Below are positions 20,006-27,742 of a stretch of DNA of 64,000 nt, piece by piece. The position numbers and the translations under genes were made by a program. The DNA lies in IMG/VR virus record IMGVR_UViG_3300043466_001905, positions 1-64,000 of that record; one strand, written 5' to 3'. The notes under the pieces are model-generated. The model saw only the letters and a program-made list of their open reading frames with translations. It was not told the DNA's origin and made no database searches. Positions within the stretch are counted from its first letter, which is position 1. Every line of letters begins with the position of its first letter. The stretch comes from a virus.

Positions 20006-20098
20006 ATGGAAAATGGTTTAGAAATGGCTTGGTTTTATAACACAAGTTGGGACAATATCGGATTAGGAAAAATAAACGTAAATTATATAATAAAATGA
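20006..20098 (+). CDS. Small ORF, 30 aa, coupled to next gene
   Basis: Short frame MENGLEMAWFYNTSWDNIGL and ten more residues, ending TGA inside the ATGA that starts the next gene (20095). No family is recognised. The overlap and location between two real genes favour a coupled small gene, but a leader-peptide role or a chance frame cannot be excluded. Confidence 0.35.
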   Translation: MENGLEMAWFYNTSWDNIGLGKINVNYIIK

Positions 20099-20343
20099 AA
20101 ATCTATATGACAAAAACTTATTCGGTGTACGAATCTTACGGACCGATTGAAGTTAATATGGAAGATTATCCTGAACTTGAAGGTAAATCAGAAGAAGAAA
20201 TCCTTGAGTATTTTAACGAGATTATGTATGAAGATACAGTTAAAGGAGGAAGCGAATCAACACTTGTTGACGAGTTTCAGTTTAATACTGAAATGATAAA
20301 ACAAAAATATACAGACGAAGAAGAAGAAATCGTCATTTATTAA
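20095..20343 (+). CDS. Hypothetical acidic protein, 82 aa
   Basis: I place the start at ATG 20095 (MKIYMTKTYSVYESYGPIEV). A longer frame from a TTG at 20047 would read through the preceding small ORF. The product is acidic (EEEILEYFNE, TDEEEEIVIY) and unrecognised. It lies three bases before the zinc-ribbon gene in a string of small genes between recombination functions, typical of phage early accessory genes. Confidence 0.6.
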   Translation: MKIYMTKTYSVYESYGPIEVNMEDYPELEGKSEEEILEYFNEIMYEDTVKGGSESTLVDEFQFNTEMIKQKYTDEEEEIVIY

Positions 20344-20345
20344 TT

Positions 20346-20561
20346 ATGGAGGATAATATTATTAGACCTAAAATTGATTTAAAACAACAAGAAACTGTTG
20401 AGTGTGAAAAGTGTCATAGTAAATACTTTAAAGAAATTGTTTTGATTAAAAAAGTTCCCAAGTTAATGACTGGTAGCTCAGAAGATACATTGGTTCCATT
20501 CCCAACATATATGTGTAACGATTGTGGACACGTAAACATTGATTTCCAATTATTTGACTAA
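20346..20561 (+). CDS. Zinc-ribbon protein, 71 aa
   Basis: Two CxxC pairs, CEKC (residues about 20-23) and CNDCG (about 57-61), separated by about 33 residues form a zinc ribbon. The sequence between is basic then hydrophobic. Zinc ribbons of this size in phages may bind nucleic acid or polymerase, but nothing here fixes the partner. It overlaps the next small gene by one base (TAATG). Confidence 0.65.
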   Translation: MEDNIIRPKIDLKQQETVECEKCHSKYFKEIVLIKKVPKLMTGSSEDTLVPFPTYMCNDCGHVNIDFQLFD

Positions 20562-20704
20562 TGAAACCATTAGGTAAAATGAGAATAAGTGAGGTTTATC
20601 CCTTATTTCAATTAATAGCAAAACAACACGGGTTGAGATTGAACAGAGTAAAAGAGTTCAATATGGTTAAAAATATTTTTATAAACAGATATCTTTGGAA
20701 CTAA
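20561..20704 (+). CDS. Small basic protein, 47 aa
   Basis: Frame MKPLGKMRISEVYPLFQLIA followed by KQHGLRLNRVKEFNMVKNIF, ending TAA at 20702. It fills the gap between the zinc-ribbon gene (one-base TAATG overlap) and the next gene at 20706, so the tight packing supports it. Basic and helical; no family recognised. Confidence 0.5.
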   Translation: MKPLGKMRISEVYPLFQLIAKQHGLRLNRVKEFNMVKNIFINRYLWN

Positions 20705-20705
20705 A

Positions 20706-20906
20706 ATGACACATAAAGAATTTTATATTTGGTTGGAGGGTTACTTACACGGTAGATTAGAAGACGAACAACTTCCTATAACGCCAATCGTTGAAAAAAT
20801 GGGTATGGTTAAATCTGATGAACAAAAGTGGATTGAAGATTTCAAAAAGTATAGGGAAATAAAAAATGAACCTATTATAATAACTGAAGATAAATCACCT
20901 GAATAA
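20706..20906 (+). CDS. Hypothetical protein, 66 aa
   Basis: Starts MTHKEFYIWLEGYLHGRLED, with an N-terminal aromatic-rich helix followed by a charged C-terminus. No domain is recognised with confidence. It is the last gene of the 18.2-20.9 kb run; the end of its coding sequence forms the left arm of an intrinsic terminator. Confidence 0.6.
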   Translation: MTHKEFYIWLEGYLHGRLEDEQLPITPIVEKMGMVKSDEQKWIEDFKKYREIKNEPIIITEDKSPE

Positions 20907-20919
20907 GGTGATTTTTTTT
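20892..20919 (+). terminator. Intrinsic terminator
   Basis: Stem AATCACCT (20893-20900) with AGGTGATT (20906-20913), 5-nt loop, then a run of T. It overlaps the last codons of the 66-aa gene and separates the primase operon from the gp47-like gene. Confidence 0.8.
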
Positions 20920-20952
20920 GACAATCATTTTATTTTTAATTAAGTTTTATAT

Positions 20953-21732
20953 ATGATAAAAACTATTATACATTTTTCTGACTTACATATCAGATTATTT
21001 AAAGATCACGATTTATATAAATCAATTTTAGAGAAAGCAATCAATCAGTGGAGAGAACTTGAACCTGATAGAATTGTTTTCACGGGAGATTTGGTTCACT
21101 CTAAAAATCAGATGACACCAGAATTAATTGAAATGGTTTCTTGGATTCTAAAAGAGTGTTCTTATTGTGCACCCACCATTATCATACCAGGTAATCACGA
21201 TTTTTTGGTAAATAATACGGAACGATTGGATGCACTTTCACCAATTATTAATTCATTAAATAATAAAAAGATATTCTATTACAAAGACAGAGGTGTTTAT
21301 GAAGATGAGAATGTTAGTTGGTGTGTTTATTCACAATATCAAGCAAATATCCCACCTGACTTGAATGTTGCAACAGGGATTAAAGTTGGATTATTTCACG
21401 GACCTATATCAGGACTTAAAACAGATTTGGGGTTTGAGTTTGGTGAAGAAGCATATGACGTTGAAAAGTTTGATGGACTTGATGTTGTTCTATGTGGTGA
21501 TATTCACAAACGAGCAGAGTTCAAGTTTAGTACGGGTAAAGGTTATATGATTGGTTCTACAATTCAAAATAATATTGGAGAAAGTGTTGGAAGACACGGG
21601 TACGGAATATACGATGTAGAAACGAAAGAATATAAGTACGTTGATTTATTTAACCCAAAACCTTTCTTGAAGTTTTCAATAAAAGGGTTTGAAGACATTG
21701 AAAATGGGACAGAAAAACTCCAAAATATTTGA
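20953..21732 (+). CDS. SbcD/Mre11-like nuclease subunit (T4 gp47 type), 259 aa
   Basis: Calcineurin-fold metallophosphoesterase with the motifs in order: SDLH (Asp10, His12), GDLVH (Gly45-His49), GNHD (80-83), FHGP (about 150) and CGDIHKR (about 184). This is the SbcD/Mre11/gp47 arrangement, which forms a two-metal exonuclease. Partner is the SMC-like ATPase encoded at 22978. The complex resects DNA ends in recombination-dependent replication. The length is shorter than T4 gp47 (339 aa), lacking much of a C-terminal capping region. The gene overlaps the following coiled-coil gene by 29 bases. Confidence 0.88.
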   Translation: MIKTIIHFSDLHIRLFKDHDLYKSILEKAINQWRELEPDRIVFTGDLVHSKNQMTPELIEMVSWILKECSYCAPTIIIPGNHDFLVNNTERLDALSPIINSLNNKKIFYYKDRGVYEDENVSWCVYSQYQANIPPDLNVATGIKVGLFHGPISGLKTDLGFEFGEEAYDVEKFDGLDVVLCGDIHKRAEFKFSTGKGYMIGSTIQNNIGESVGRHGYGIYDVETKEYKYVDLFNPKPFLKFSIKGFEDIENGTEKLQNI

Positions 21733-22363
21733 TAATAAAACAATGCAGGCGGTGTCTGCATTTTGTTCATCAAACAATATTGAAGATGTTGATGACTTTA
21801 TGTATCGTTGTTTTAAACAAGGATTTGATATTGAAAAATATGGTTTGTTGGGAAATTCACTTAATGAAGGTGAAAAAGAGGTAATAAAGGAGGTAATTGT
21901 TGAAAAACGAGTGGAAGTTATTAAGGAAGTTCCCATAGAGGTGATTAAAGAAATAATTGTTGAAAAAGAAATTATTAAAGAAGTCCCTGTAGAAAAAATT
22001 GTCACAAAAGTAGAATATATTAATGACAAAACTACTGAAAATGAACTTGGGGGAATTATCACCAAGTTGAAAGAAGAAATGTCTAAAAAAGATGAAGAAT
22101 TAGACGAAGTTAGACGTAATTTAGACATTATTTTAGACAAACCACCTGTTGAAATCATCAAGGAAGTAGAGGTGATTAAAGAAGTTGAAAACAATGAAAA
22201 GTTAAAAATGATGGGGGAAACTTTACAGAAATTAAGAAAAGATTTATCATTAAAAGACAAAAAAATAGAAGAATTGGAGAACATAAATAAACAATTAGAA
22301 TCAATTAAGGTAAGCCAAGGAGCGGTTTATTTGAAAGGTTCTAATATAATACAAAAACTATAA
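21704..22363 (+). CDS. Coiled-coil protein with IKEVPVE repeats, 219 aa
   Basis: I start at ATG 21704 (MGQKNSKIFDNKTMQAVSAF); a TTG 15 bases earlier is less likely. An N-terminal 60-residue helical region (MQAVSAFCSSNNIEDVDDFM) is followed by repeats of the type EVIKEVPVEVIKEIIVEKEI (residues about 65-115) and then coiled coil to the end. It is embedded between the gp47- and gp46-like genes and overlaps the former, so an accessory role in that nuclease complex is possible. Function is unknown. Confidence 0.65.
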   Translation: MGQKNSKIFDNKTMQAVSAFCSSNNIEDVDDFMYRCFKQGFDIEKYGLLGNSLNEGEKEVIKEVIVEKRVEVIKEVPIEVIKEIIVEKEIIKEVPVEKIVTKVEYINDKTTENELGGIITKLKEEMSKKDEELDEVRRNLDIILDKPPVEIIKEVEVIKEVENNEKLKMMGETLQKLRKDLSLKDKKIEELENINKQLESIKVSQGAVYLKGSNIIQKL

Positions 22364-22365
22364 TT

Positions 22366-22719
22366 ATGAATTTACTACTTTGGGCGATAATCGCGTATGG
22401 GATGACAACCATTATTGTCTATGGTTCTATCTTTAATGGATTAAGAAATTGGATACATAAAAATGCGGAACCAAATATAGGGTGGGTAATACTTCATCCG
22501 TTATTTGCGTTTATATCCGATCTTATTAAGTGTATGCTTTGTAGTGGTACATGGGTTGGATTTTTCCTGTCTTTAACTATGTTTTCACCAACTGCGGAAT
22601 TTTTTGGACTTAATAAATTTTTATCCGTATTTTTTGATGGAATGTTTGCCGCAGGTTCAGTTTGGGCAATAAATGCAATAATAGAATGGTTTGAGGAAAA
22701 CAGACCGAGTAATAAATAA
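22366..22719 (+). CDS. Membrane protein, DUF1360-like, 117 aa
   Basis: Three hydrophobic segments (residues about 3-25, 45-75 and 85-108) with a conserved-looking LIKCMLCSGTWVGFFLS motif. The Cx2C-x3-WVG pattern is like DUF1360 membrane proteins. The cytoplasmic end is acidic (EWFEENRPSNK). Its function is unknown. It is odd inside a recombination operon and could tether something to the inner membrane. It lies three bases after the coiled-coil gene. Confidence 0.6.
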   Translation: MNLLLWAIIAYGMTTIIVYGSIFNGLRNWIHKNAEPNIGWVILHPLFAFISDLIKCMLCSGTWVGFFLSLTMFSPTAEFFGLNKFLSVFFDGMFAAGSVWAINAIIEWFEENRPSNK

Positions 22720-22732
22720 AACAAAATAAGTT

Positions 22733-22975
22733 ATGGGTAAAAAGGCGAAAGAACACCGAAAAAAAGTAGCGAAAAGAAACCAAAGAATTGCTACTGAAAA
22801 AACAAAAATGCAAAGAGTTTTTAATAAACTTTTGGAAGAACAAATGGAAAAATTTAAAGAAAATGAAAATCTAAATGTACAGGTTGGTGATAAACCAGTT
22901 GAGTTTAGTGTGGTTGATGGTACTGAAGTGCAAGATGTGACACCTATAGAAGAAACACAGACAGACGGAGAATAA
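22733..22975 (+). CDS. Hypothetical charged protein, 80 aa
   Basis: Strongly basic N-terminus (MGKKAKEHRKKVAKRNQRIA) turning acidic at the C-terminus (EETQTDGE). Helical and probably partly disordered; no family recognised. It lies two bases before the gp46-like gene, so it is co-transcribed with it. Confidence 0.55.
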   Translation: MGKKAKEHRKKVAKRNQRIATEKTKMQRVFNKLLEEQMEKFKENENLNVQVGDKPVEFSVVDGTEVQDVTPIEETQTDGE

Positions 22976-22977
22976 AA

Positions 22978-25350
22978 ATGGATTTGTTTAATCCCCCAAA
23001 ATTATACAATTACAATATTATGATAAAAGAATTGGATTTTTCCAAGTTTGAAAACCCATCAATTCAAGTTGTTTGGGAAGACATTCAAGAAAACTTTACA
23101 CAAGACAAAATTAAGAGTGTTAAACATTACTTCCAAAAGAAGTATAACACCACTAATGTTAATGTTTTAACAAAAGTTAAGAATGTTGAACAAGACACAT
23201 TACAGACAATTGACGTTTCCGTAAACATTACGGATACAAACTATCAATTAGATTTGTTAAAGAAATTTTTGGAATCAAAGGGTTATGAGAAAAACCAAAA
23301 AGAAGTTTTGGATTTGAACCGAATGGTTGAAAACAAAATGAATGAAGAGGAGGGTGATACAACACAATTCAAAAAGTGGTATATCAGAAACATAGAATTT
23401 TCCAATTTCTTATCATATGGTGAAAATCAAAGGTTGGATTTTGACAAACTAAATGGATTAGTTGTTGTTGAGTCCAACCCACCAAACTTTGGGGGTAAAA
23501 CCGTATTGTCGGTTGACTTGTTAATGTTCCTATTCTTTAATGAAACAACAAAGACATCAAAGGCTGAGGAAATCTTCAACAGGTTCAGTAATAAAGATGA
23601 AGTGTTTGTAAAAGGTGAGGTAACAATTGATGGTGAAGATTATATCATTACAAGAAAGATTGAAAGAAAGAAATCAAAGAAAGGTGATTGGAATGTTAAA
23701 ACCGAACTTGACTTCTTTAAGAAACTTGCCGATGGAAGTATATTGAATTTTACTGGTGAACAAAGAAGGGAAACCGAAGCTTTTATTAAAAACTCAATTG
23801 GTACGAAAGAAGATTTCTTGATGACAATTCTTACAACGGCAACAAACCTTGAAGATTTACTTGAATCAAAACCAACTGCGAGAGGGCAGGTGTTGTCAAG
23901 ATTTATGGGACTTGAGTTCTTAAAGAAAAAAGAAGAAACCGCAAAGGAAATCTATTCTGAATTTAGTAAATCAAAATTGTCTAATCTATATAGTTCAGAA
24001 CAACTTAAAGGTGATATTGAAACGTTTGAAGATGACATTAACACTTTAACCAGTCAAATATCCGAATTTAAAGTTGAGTTGGAGGACATTGATGATAAAA
24101 TAGTAAAAGGTAAGGATTATCGTGATAGTATGTTGAAAAAGAAACATACGGACATTGATAAAGAAATATCTTTGATGAACCCTGATGATACAACTTCAGA
24201 GATTGAAAAACTAAAACAACAAAAAGAATCTTTTGAGGTTAAATTAAATGAACTTAATGTTGTTGAACCTGAAAACTATTACCACGAAGATAAACACGAC
24301 AAGGTAAAAGAAGAATACAACAACCTTAACAAGGAGATGATACAACTTGAAACAAAGATTGAAGATGTTGAAAAACTAAAGAGTTCAGTTGAGGGTGGTA
24401 TTAAGTGTGAACATTGTGGAATTGAACTGATGAACGCAGCGATTACCAATGCAAAAATTGCCGAACTTGATGGTTATATTATGCAAAAAGACAATATTTA
24501 CACCAAAATGCAAGTTTTAACTGCCATAGAATCAACATTCGTAAAACTTAAAAAAGACTTTGATGAATATGAAAAAAACAAACTTATCAAAGAAAAATAT
24601 GACTTGAGTATTGAAAGTTGTGATTTAAAAATTGGAGGATTAAAAACCAAATTGGAAAAATGGAATGAAGTTCAGGATAAGATTAAATCCAATATTAAGA
24701 TTGATGAAATGTTGATTAAGGCTGATTTAAGATTGGAAGAACTTGAAAGATTGAAACAAGGTAAAACAAAACAAATATCAACCAACGAGTTTAATATTAA
24801 AACAAGTCAAGATAAGATTGAACACAATAAAAAACTGATCGTTAAAATCAAGGATGAAGAAGAAAAGGATAAGATTTATAAAATTTATCTTGAATCATAT
24901 GGTAAGAATGGAGTTTCCAAAATCATTATGAAAACAATGATGCCGTTGATTAATTCAGAACTTCAAAGGTTGATGGAAGATAGTTGTTACTTTAAGTTGG
25001 AAATAAGAATCAATGATAAAAACGAGGTGGAGTTCTTGATGGTTGATAATGGTACTGGTGTTGAGAAACTAATGGTTTCAGGTTCAGGATATGAAAAGAC
25101 AATAGCATCGTTAGCATTAAGATCTGTTTTAAGTAAGATTTGTTCTTTACCAAAACCAAATGTGGTTATATTCGACGAAGTGTTTGGAAAAATATCAAAT
25201 GATAATTTAGAGTTGGTGGCGGAATTTTTTATCAAAATAAAGGAATACTTTGAAAAAATATTTGTAATTTCGCATAATCCACTTATTAACCAATGGGCTG
25301 ATTGTGTGGTTAAGATTAGAAAAGAAGACAATATATCAAAAATATTTTAA
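22978..25350 (+). CDS. SbcC/Rad50-like ATPase (T4 gp46 type), 790 aa
   Basis: SMC-type ATPase subunit of the recombination nuclease, partner of the gp47-like protein. An unusual N-terminal extension (about 130 aa) precedes the head domain (IEFSNFLSYGENQRLDFDKL). The P-loop is SNPPNFGGKT, where the usual GxNGxGK(S/T) glycines 1 and 4 are replaced by Pro and Phe. Long coiled coils flank a zinc hook KCEHCGIEL (about residue 480). The signature is SGSGYEKTIASLALRS and Walker B is NVVIFDEVFGKIS near residue 735. An alternative start at 23020 would shorten the extension only slightly. Confidence 0.88.
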   Translation: MDLFNPPKLYNYNIMIKELDFSKFENPSIQVVWEDIQENFTQDKIKSVKHYFQKKYNTTNVNVLTKVKNVEQDTLQTIDVSVNITDTNYQLDLLKKFLESKGYEKNQKEVLDLNRMVENKMNEEEGDTTQFKKWYIRNIEFSNFLSYGENQRLDFDKLNGLVVVESNPPNFGGKTVLSVDLLMFLFFNETTKTSKAEEIFNRFSNKDEVFVKGEVTIDGEDYIITRKIERKKSKKGDWNVKTELDFFKKLADGSILNFTGEQRRETEAFIKNSIGTKEDFLMTILTTATNLEDLLESKPTARGQVLSRFMGLEFLKKKEETAKEIYSEFSKSKLSNLYSSEQLKGDIETFEDDINTLTSQISEFKVELEDIDDKIVKGKDYRDSMLKKKHTDIDKEISLMNPDDTTSEIEKLKQQKESFEVKLNELNVVEPENYYHEDKHDKVKEEYNNLNKEMIQLETKIEDVEKLKSSVEGGIKCEHCGIELMNAAITNAKIAELDGYIMQKDNIYTKMQVLTAIESTFVKLKKDFDEYEKNKLIKEKYDLSIESCDLKIGGLKTKLEKWNEVQDKIKSNIKIDEMLIKADLRLEELERLKQGKTKQISTNEFNIKTSQDKIEHNKKLIVKIKDEEEKDKIYKIYLESYGKNGVSKIIMKTMMPLINSELQRLMEDSCYFKLEIRINDKNEVEFLMVDNGTGVEKLMVSGSGYEKTIASLALRSVLSKICSLPKPNVVIFDEVFGKISNDNLELVAEFFIKIKEYFEKIFVISHNPLINQWADCVVKIRKEDNISKIF

Positions 25351-25353
25351 TTT

Positions 25354-26268
25354 ATGAATAATGTAATATTAGGTGACGCAATTGAGGTGTTGAAGGGTTA
25401 TTCCGACAACACCTTTGATTTAACTGTAACATCACCCCCATATGATAATTTAAGAACCTACAATGGTAAAATTAAAGATGAAGTTGTCTTTGAAGATGGA
25501 TTTAGTTTCCCATTTGTTGAGATGGCTCGTGAGTTGTATCGGGTAACAAAAAAAGGTGGTGTTGTTGTTTGGGTAGTAAACGATCAGGTAAAGAATGGTG
25601 GAGAAACTGGTAGTTCATTCAGACAAGCATTAAAGTTTATGGAGATTGGATTTACCCTTTATGATACAATGATTTACCATAAGAATGGTGCTCCATTTCC
25701 TGAAACTGGTAGATACTCACAAGTGTTTGAGTATATGTTTATTCTATCAAAAGGAAAACCAAAAACCGTAAATCTATTAAAAGATAAACCAAACAGATGG
25801 GCGGGACATAGTAACTTTGGTGATCCGTCAAAAAGAGAAAAGGATGGTAATCTAAAAAAGGTTGATAGATTCACCGTTGCTGAATTTGGTACAAGGTATA
25901 ATGTTTGGTATATTAATAATGGTAAAGGGTTTTCATCCAAAGACGACATAGCATTCCAACATCCTGCAATATTCCCCGAATCATTAGCAGAAGATCACAT
26001 TTTATCTTGGTCTGAAGAAGGGGACTTGGTATTGGATCCAATGTGTGGTAGTGGAACCACTTTGAAGATGGCAAAACTAAACAATAGAAACTATGTCGGT
26101 ATTGACATCAATCAAGAGTACGTTGACTTATCTGAAAAGAGAGTAAACAATATTACACCCTACACGAATGAAATACCGAACCCAAAGAGTAAGTTTTTAC
26201 TTTCAAAAAAAGATGCTTTGTTGAAAAGAAAAAATAATAAGAAAGAATTTGATGAAGAATCAAATTAA
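25354..26268 (+). CDS. DNA methyltransferase, TSPPY type, 304 aa
   Basis: SAM-dependent DNA amino-methyltransferase. Catalytic motif IV is TSPPY (residues 26-30), and SAM-binding motif I is LVLDPMCGSGTTLKMA (about 225-240). The order IV before I is the beta-class arrangement; TSPPY is common in N4-cytosine enzymes, though N6-adenine cannot be excluded. There is no restriction-enzyme partner next to it, so it is an orphan that may protect phage DNA or regulate. It follows the gp46-like gene by three bases. Confidence 0.85.
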   Translation: MNNVILGDAIEVLKGYSDNTFDLTVTSPPYDNLRTYNGKIKDEVVFEDGFSFPFVEMARELYRVTKKGGVVVWVVNDQVKNGGETGSSFRQALKFMEIGFTLYDTMIYHKNGAPFPETGRYSQVFEYMFILSKGKPKTVNLLKDKPNRWAGHSNFGDPSKREKDGNLKKVDRFTVAEFGTRYNVWYINNGKGFSSKDDIAFQHPAIFPESLAEDHILSWSEEGDLVLDPMCGSGTTLKMAKLNNRNYVGIDINQEYVDLSEKRVNNITPYTNEIPNPKSKFLLSKKDALLKRKNNKKEFDEESN

Positions 26269-26273
26269 TTTGT

Positions 26274-26281
26274 TATCTTTG
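26274..26281 (+). promoter_or_regulatory. Bacteroidetes-type -7 box (TATCTTTG)
   Basis: TATCTTTG fits TAnnTTTG, 22 nt before ATG 26304; likely promoter for the 182-aa gene and the sigma factor, recognised by the host-type primary sigma. Confidence 0.6.
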
Positions 26282-26303
26282 TAGAAATAAAAAATATTCC
26301 TTT

Positions 26304-26852
26304 ATGAAGTACCTAATGTTTGTTTATGGTGAAAGTGATGAAATGTCAAGTGATGAAGTCACAACAAAAATTGCAAAAGAATTACAACCAGTTACACTGT
26401 CTAACTCACAAATCAAATTTGTCTATGGAAATGGAAATGCAATTTTCCACTTTAACTCGGAGTTGAAATTTACCGAAATGTCCATTTACTCTGACATATT
26501 GATTAAAGATTTTGAAGATTTTATGTATGTATTAATACCATTTGATGGTGAAATATCGTCTAATGCTGGGGATGAAAGGGTTAAACATTTAATGGATTTG
26601 GAGGAAACAGATGTTAAAAACTTTAAAACAAAACATATTGATGACTTTACTAATTTTGTTAATAACGAAGATGTTATTTATGATGTGTTTATTAATCTTA
26701 TGAACAGTGGTGATTATTTTTATGATAATCAGAAAAAAAAGAACGATATTTGTGAAATGACATTGGATGAGTTGTTGGATAAAATTCTTGATAAGGGAAT
26801 TAATTCATTGACTGACATTGAAAGAAAAAAATTGGAAGAATACTCAAAATAA
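26304..26852 (+). CDS. Hypothetical protein with DUF6576-like tail, 182 aa
   Basis: The first 140 residues (MKYLMFVYGESDEMSSDEVT onward) are unrecognised. The last 30 residues, LDELLDKILDKGINSLTDIE then RKKLEEYSK, match the short tail found at the end of Bacteroidetes rhomboid-type proteins (DUF6576-like). They also resemble the end of the 142-aa protein at 60010. Preceded by a host-type promoter and followed five bases later by the sigma-factor gene, so the two are probably one early operon. The function is unknown. Confidence 0.6.
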   Translation: MKYLMFVYGESDEMSSDEVTTKIAKELQPVTLSNSQIKFVYGNGNAIFHFNSELKFTEMSIYSDILIKDFEDFMYVLIPFDGEISSNAGDERVKHLMDLEETDVKNFKTKHIDDFTNFVNNEDVIYDVFINLMNSGDYFYDNQKKKNDICEMTLDELLDKILDKGINSLTDIERKKLEEYSK

Positions 26853-26857
26853 TATAT

Positions 26858-27658
26858 ATGAAAGAAAAAACATCAGGAATGCCAATTAATCAAGAAGAGA
26901 TTTCTCACTACTTGAAAGACATTAGAAGAATTAAGGTGATGACACCTGAAAGAGAAAAAGAATTGTCAAAACTTATGACTTCTGATTCTTTAACAGAAAA
27001 ACAAAGAAAGGATATTGAACAAGAACTTCTTGTGGGAAACTTGCGATTTGTTATTACCGTTGCAAAACAATATCAGAATCAAGGATTGGATTTTCCTGAT
27101 TTGGTTGCTGAAGGTAATCTTGGTTTGCTTAAAGCGATTAAAAGTTTTGATTGGACTAAAAACCTACGTTTTATATCTTACGCGGTGTGGTGGGTTAAAC
27201 AGTCTATCATCCAGTCATTGAACGATAACGCGAGAACAATCAGACTTCCAGTAAATGTTGTCCAAGAACTCCACAAAGCAAAAAAACAAATTGAGAGTAA
27301 TGGAGGAAAATTATCAGATAGATTTTCAAACCTACCATCAATGATTGATTTGGATATGAATATTAATGAAGATGGTGATACTCTAATTGATATGATACCA
27401 AATATAGATGCCGACGCTCCTGATGCCGCTTTTAATACCGCGGATGTTTTAAAAGACAAATTAATGAAAACACTTAGTGTGTTGGATTCCCGTGAAAGAT
27501 TAATTATTGAGGATTATTTTGGACTTACAGGTACCCCAAGAACTTTAGAGGATATTGGTGGTGATTTTAACCTAACAAAAGAAAGGGTAAGACAAATCAA
27601 AGAAAAGGCGTTGAGACGACTTCGTAATGAATCTTCGGAATTGTTTGATTACCTATAG
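26858..27658 (+). CDS. RNA polymerase sigma-70 factor, RpoD-like, 266 aa
   Basis: Transcription initiation factor. A short region 1.2 (INQEEISHYLKDIRRIKVMT) is followed by region 2 at about 55-125 (LRFVITVAKQYQNQGLDFPD, FISYAVWWVKQSI), then region 3 (NARTIRLPVNVVQELHKAKK). Region 4 is at about 205-260 with the helix-turn-helix LEDIGGDFNLTKERVRQIKE. No region 1.1 is present, like Bacteroidetes primary sigma factors. It presumably redirects host RNA polymerase during infection. Whether it reads TAnnTTTG or TATTTATA promoters cannot be decided here. Terminated by a hairpin just downstream. Confidence 0.92.
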   Translation: MKEKTSGMPINQEEISHYLKDIRRIKVMTPEREKELSKLMTSDSLTEKQRKDIEQELLVGNLRFVITVAKQYQNQGLDFPDLVAEGNLGLLKAIKSFDWTKNLRFISYAVWWVKQSIIQSLNDNARTIRLPVNVVQELHKAKKQIESNGGKLSDRFSNLPSMIDLDMNINEDGDTLIDMIPNIDADAPDAAFNTADVLKDKLMKTLSVLDSRERLIIEDYFGLTGTPRTLEDIGGDFNLTKERVRQIKEKALRRLRNESSELFDYL

Positions 27659-27682
27659 TAGAACATCTAAAGACATTGACAG

Positions 27683-27708
27683 CCACACTTTAACGGTGTG
27701 GTTTCTTT
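27683..27708 (+). terminator. Intrinsic terminator after sigma factor
   Basis: CCACAC (27683-27688) pairs with GTGTGG (27696-27701), 7-nt loop, followed by TTTCTTT. Confidence 0.75.
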
Positions 27709-27716
27709 ATTAAGAG

Positions 27717-27724
27717 TATTTATT
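27717..27724 (+). promoter_or_regulatory. TATTTATT motif, putative phage promoter
   Basis: TATTTATT 18 nt before ATG 27743, immediately after the sigma-operon terminator, so a new transcript is expected to start here. Confidence 0.5.
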
Positions 27725-27742
27725 AATTATAATTAAATTATT

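Noticed and set aside
21676-22284. 202-aa minus-strand frame
   Set aside because: Antisense shadow of the coiled-coil gene; its Ser/Ile/Thr-rich composition is the complement of Lys/Glu codons.
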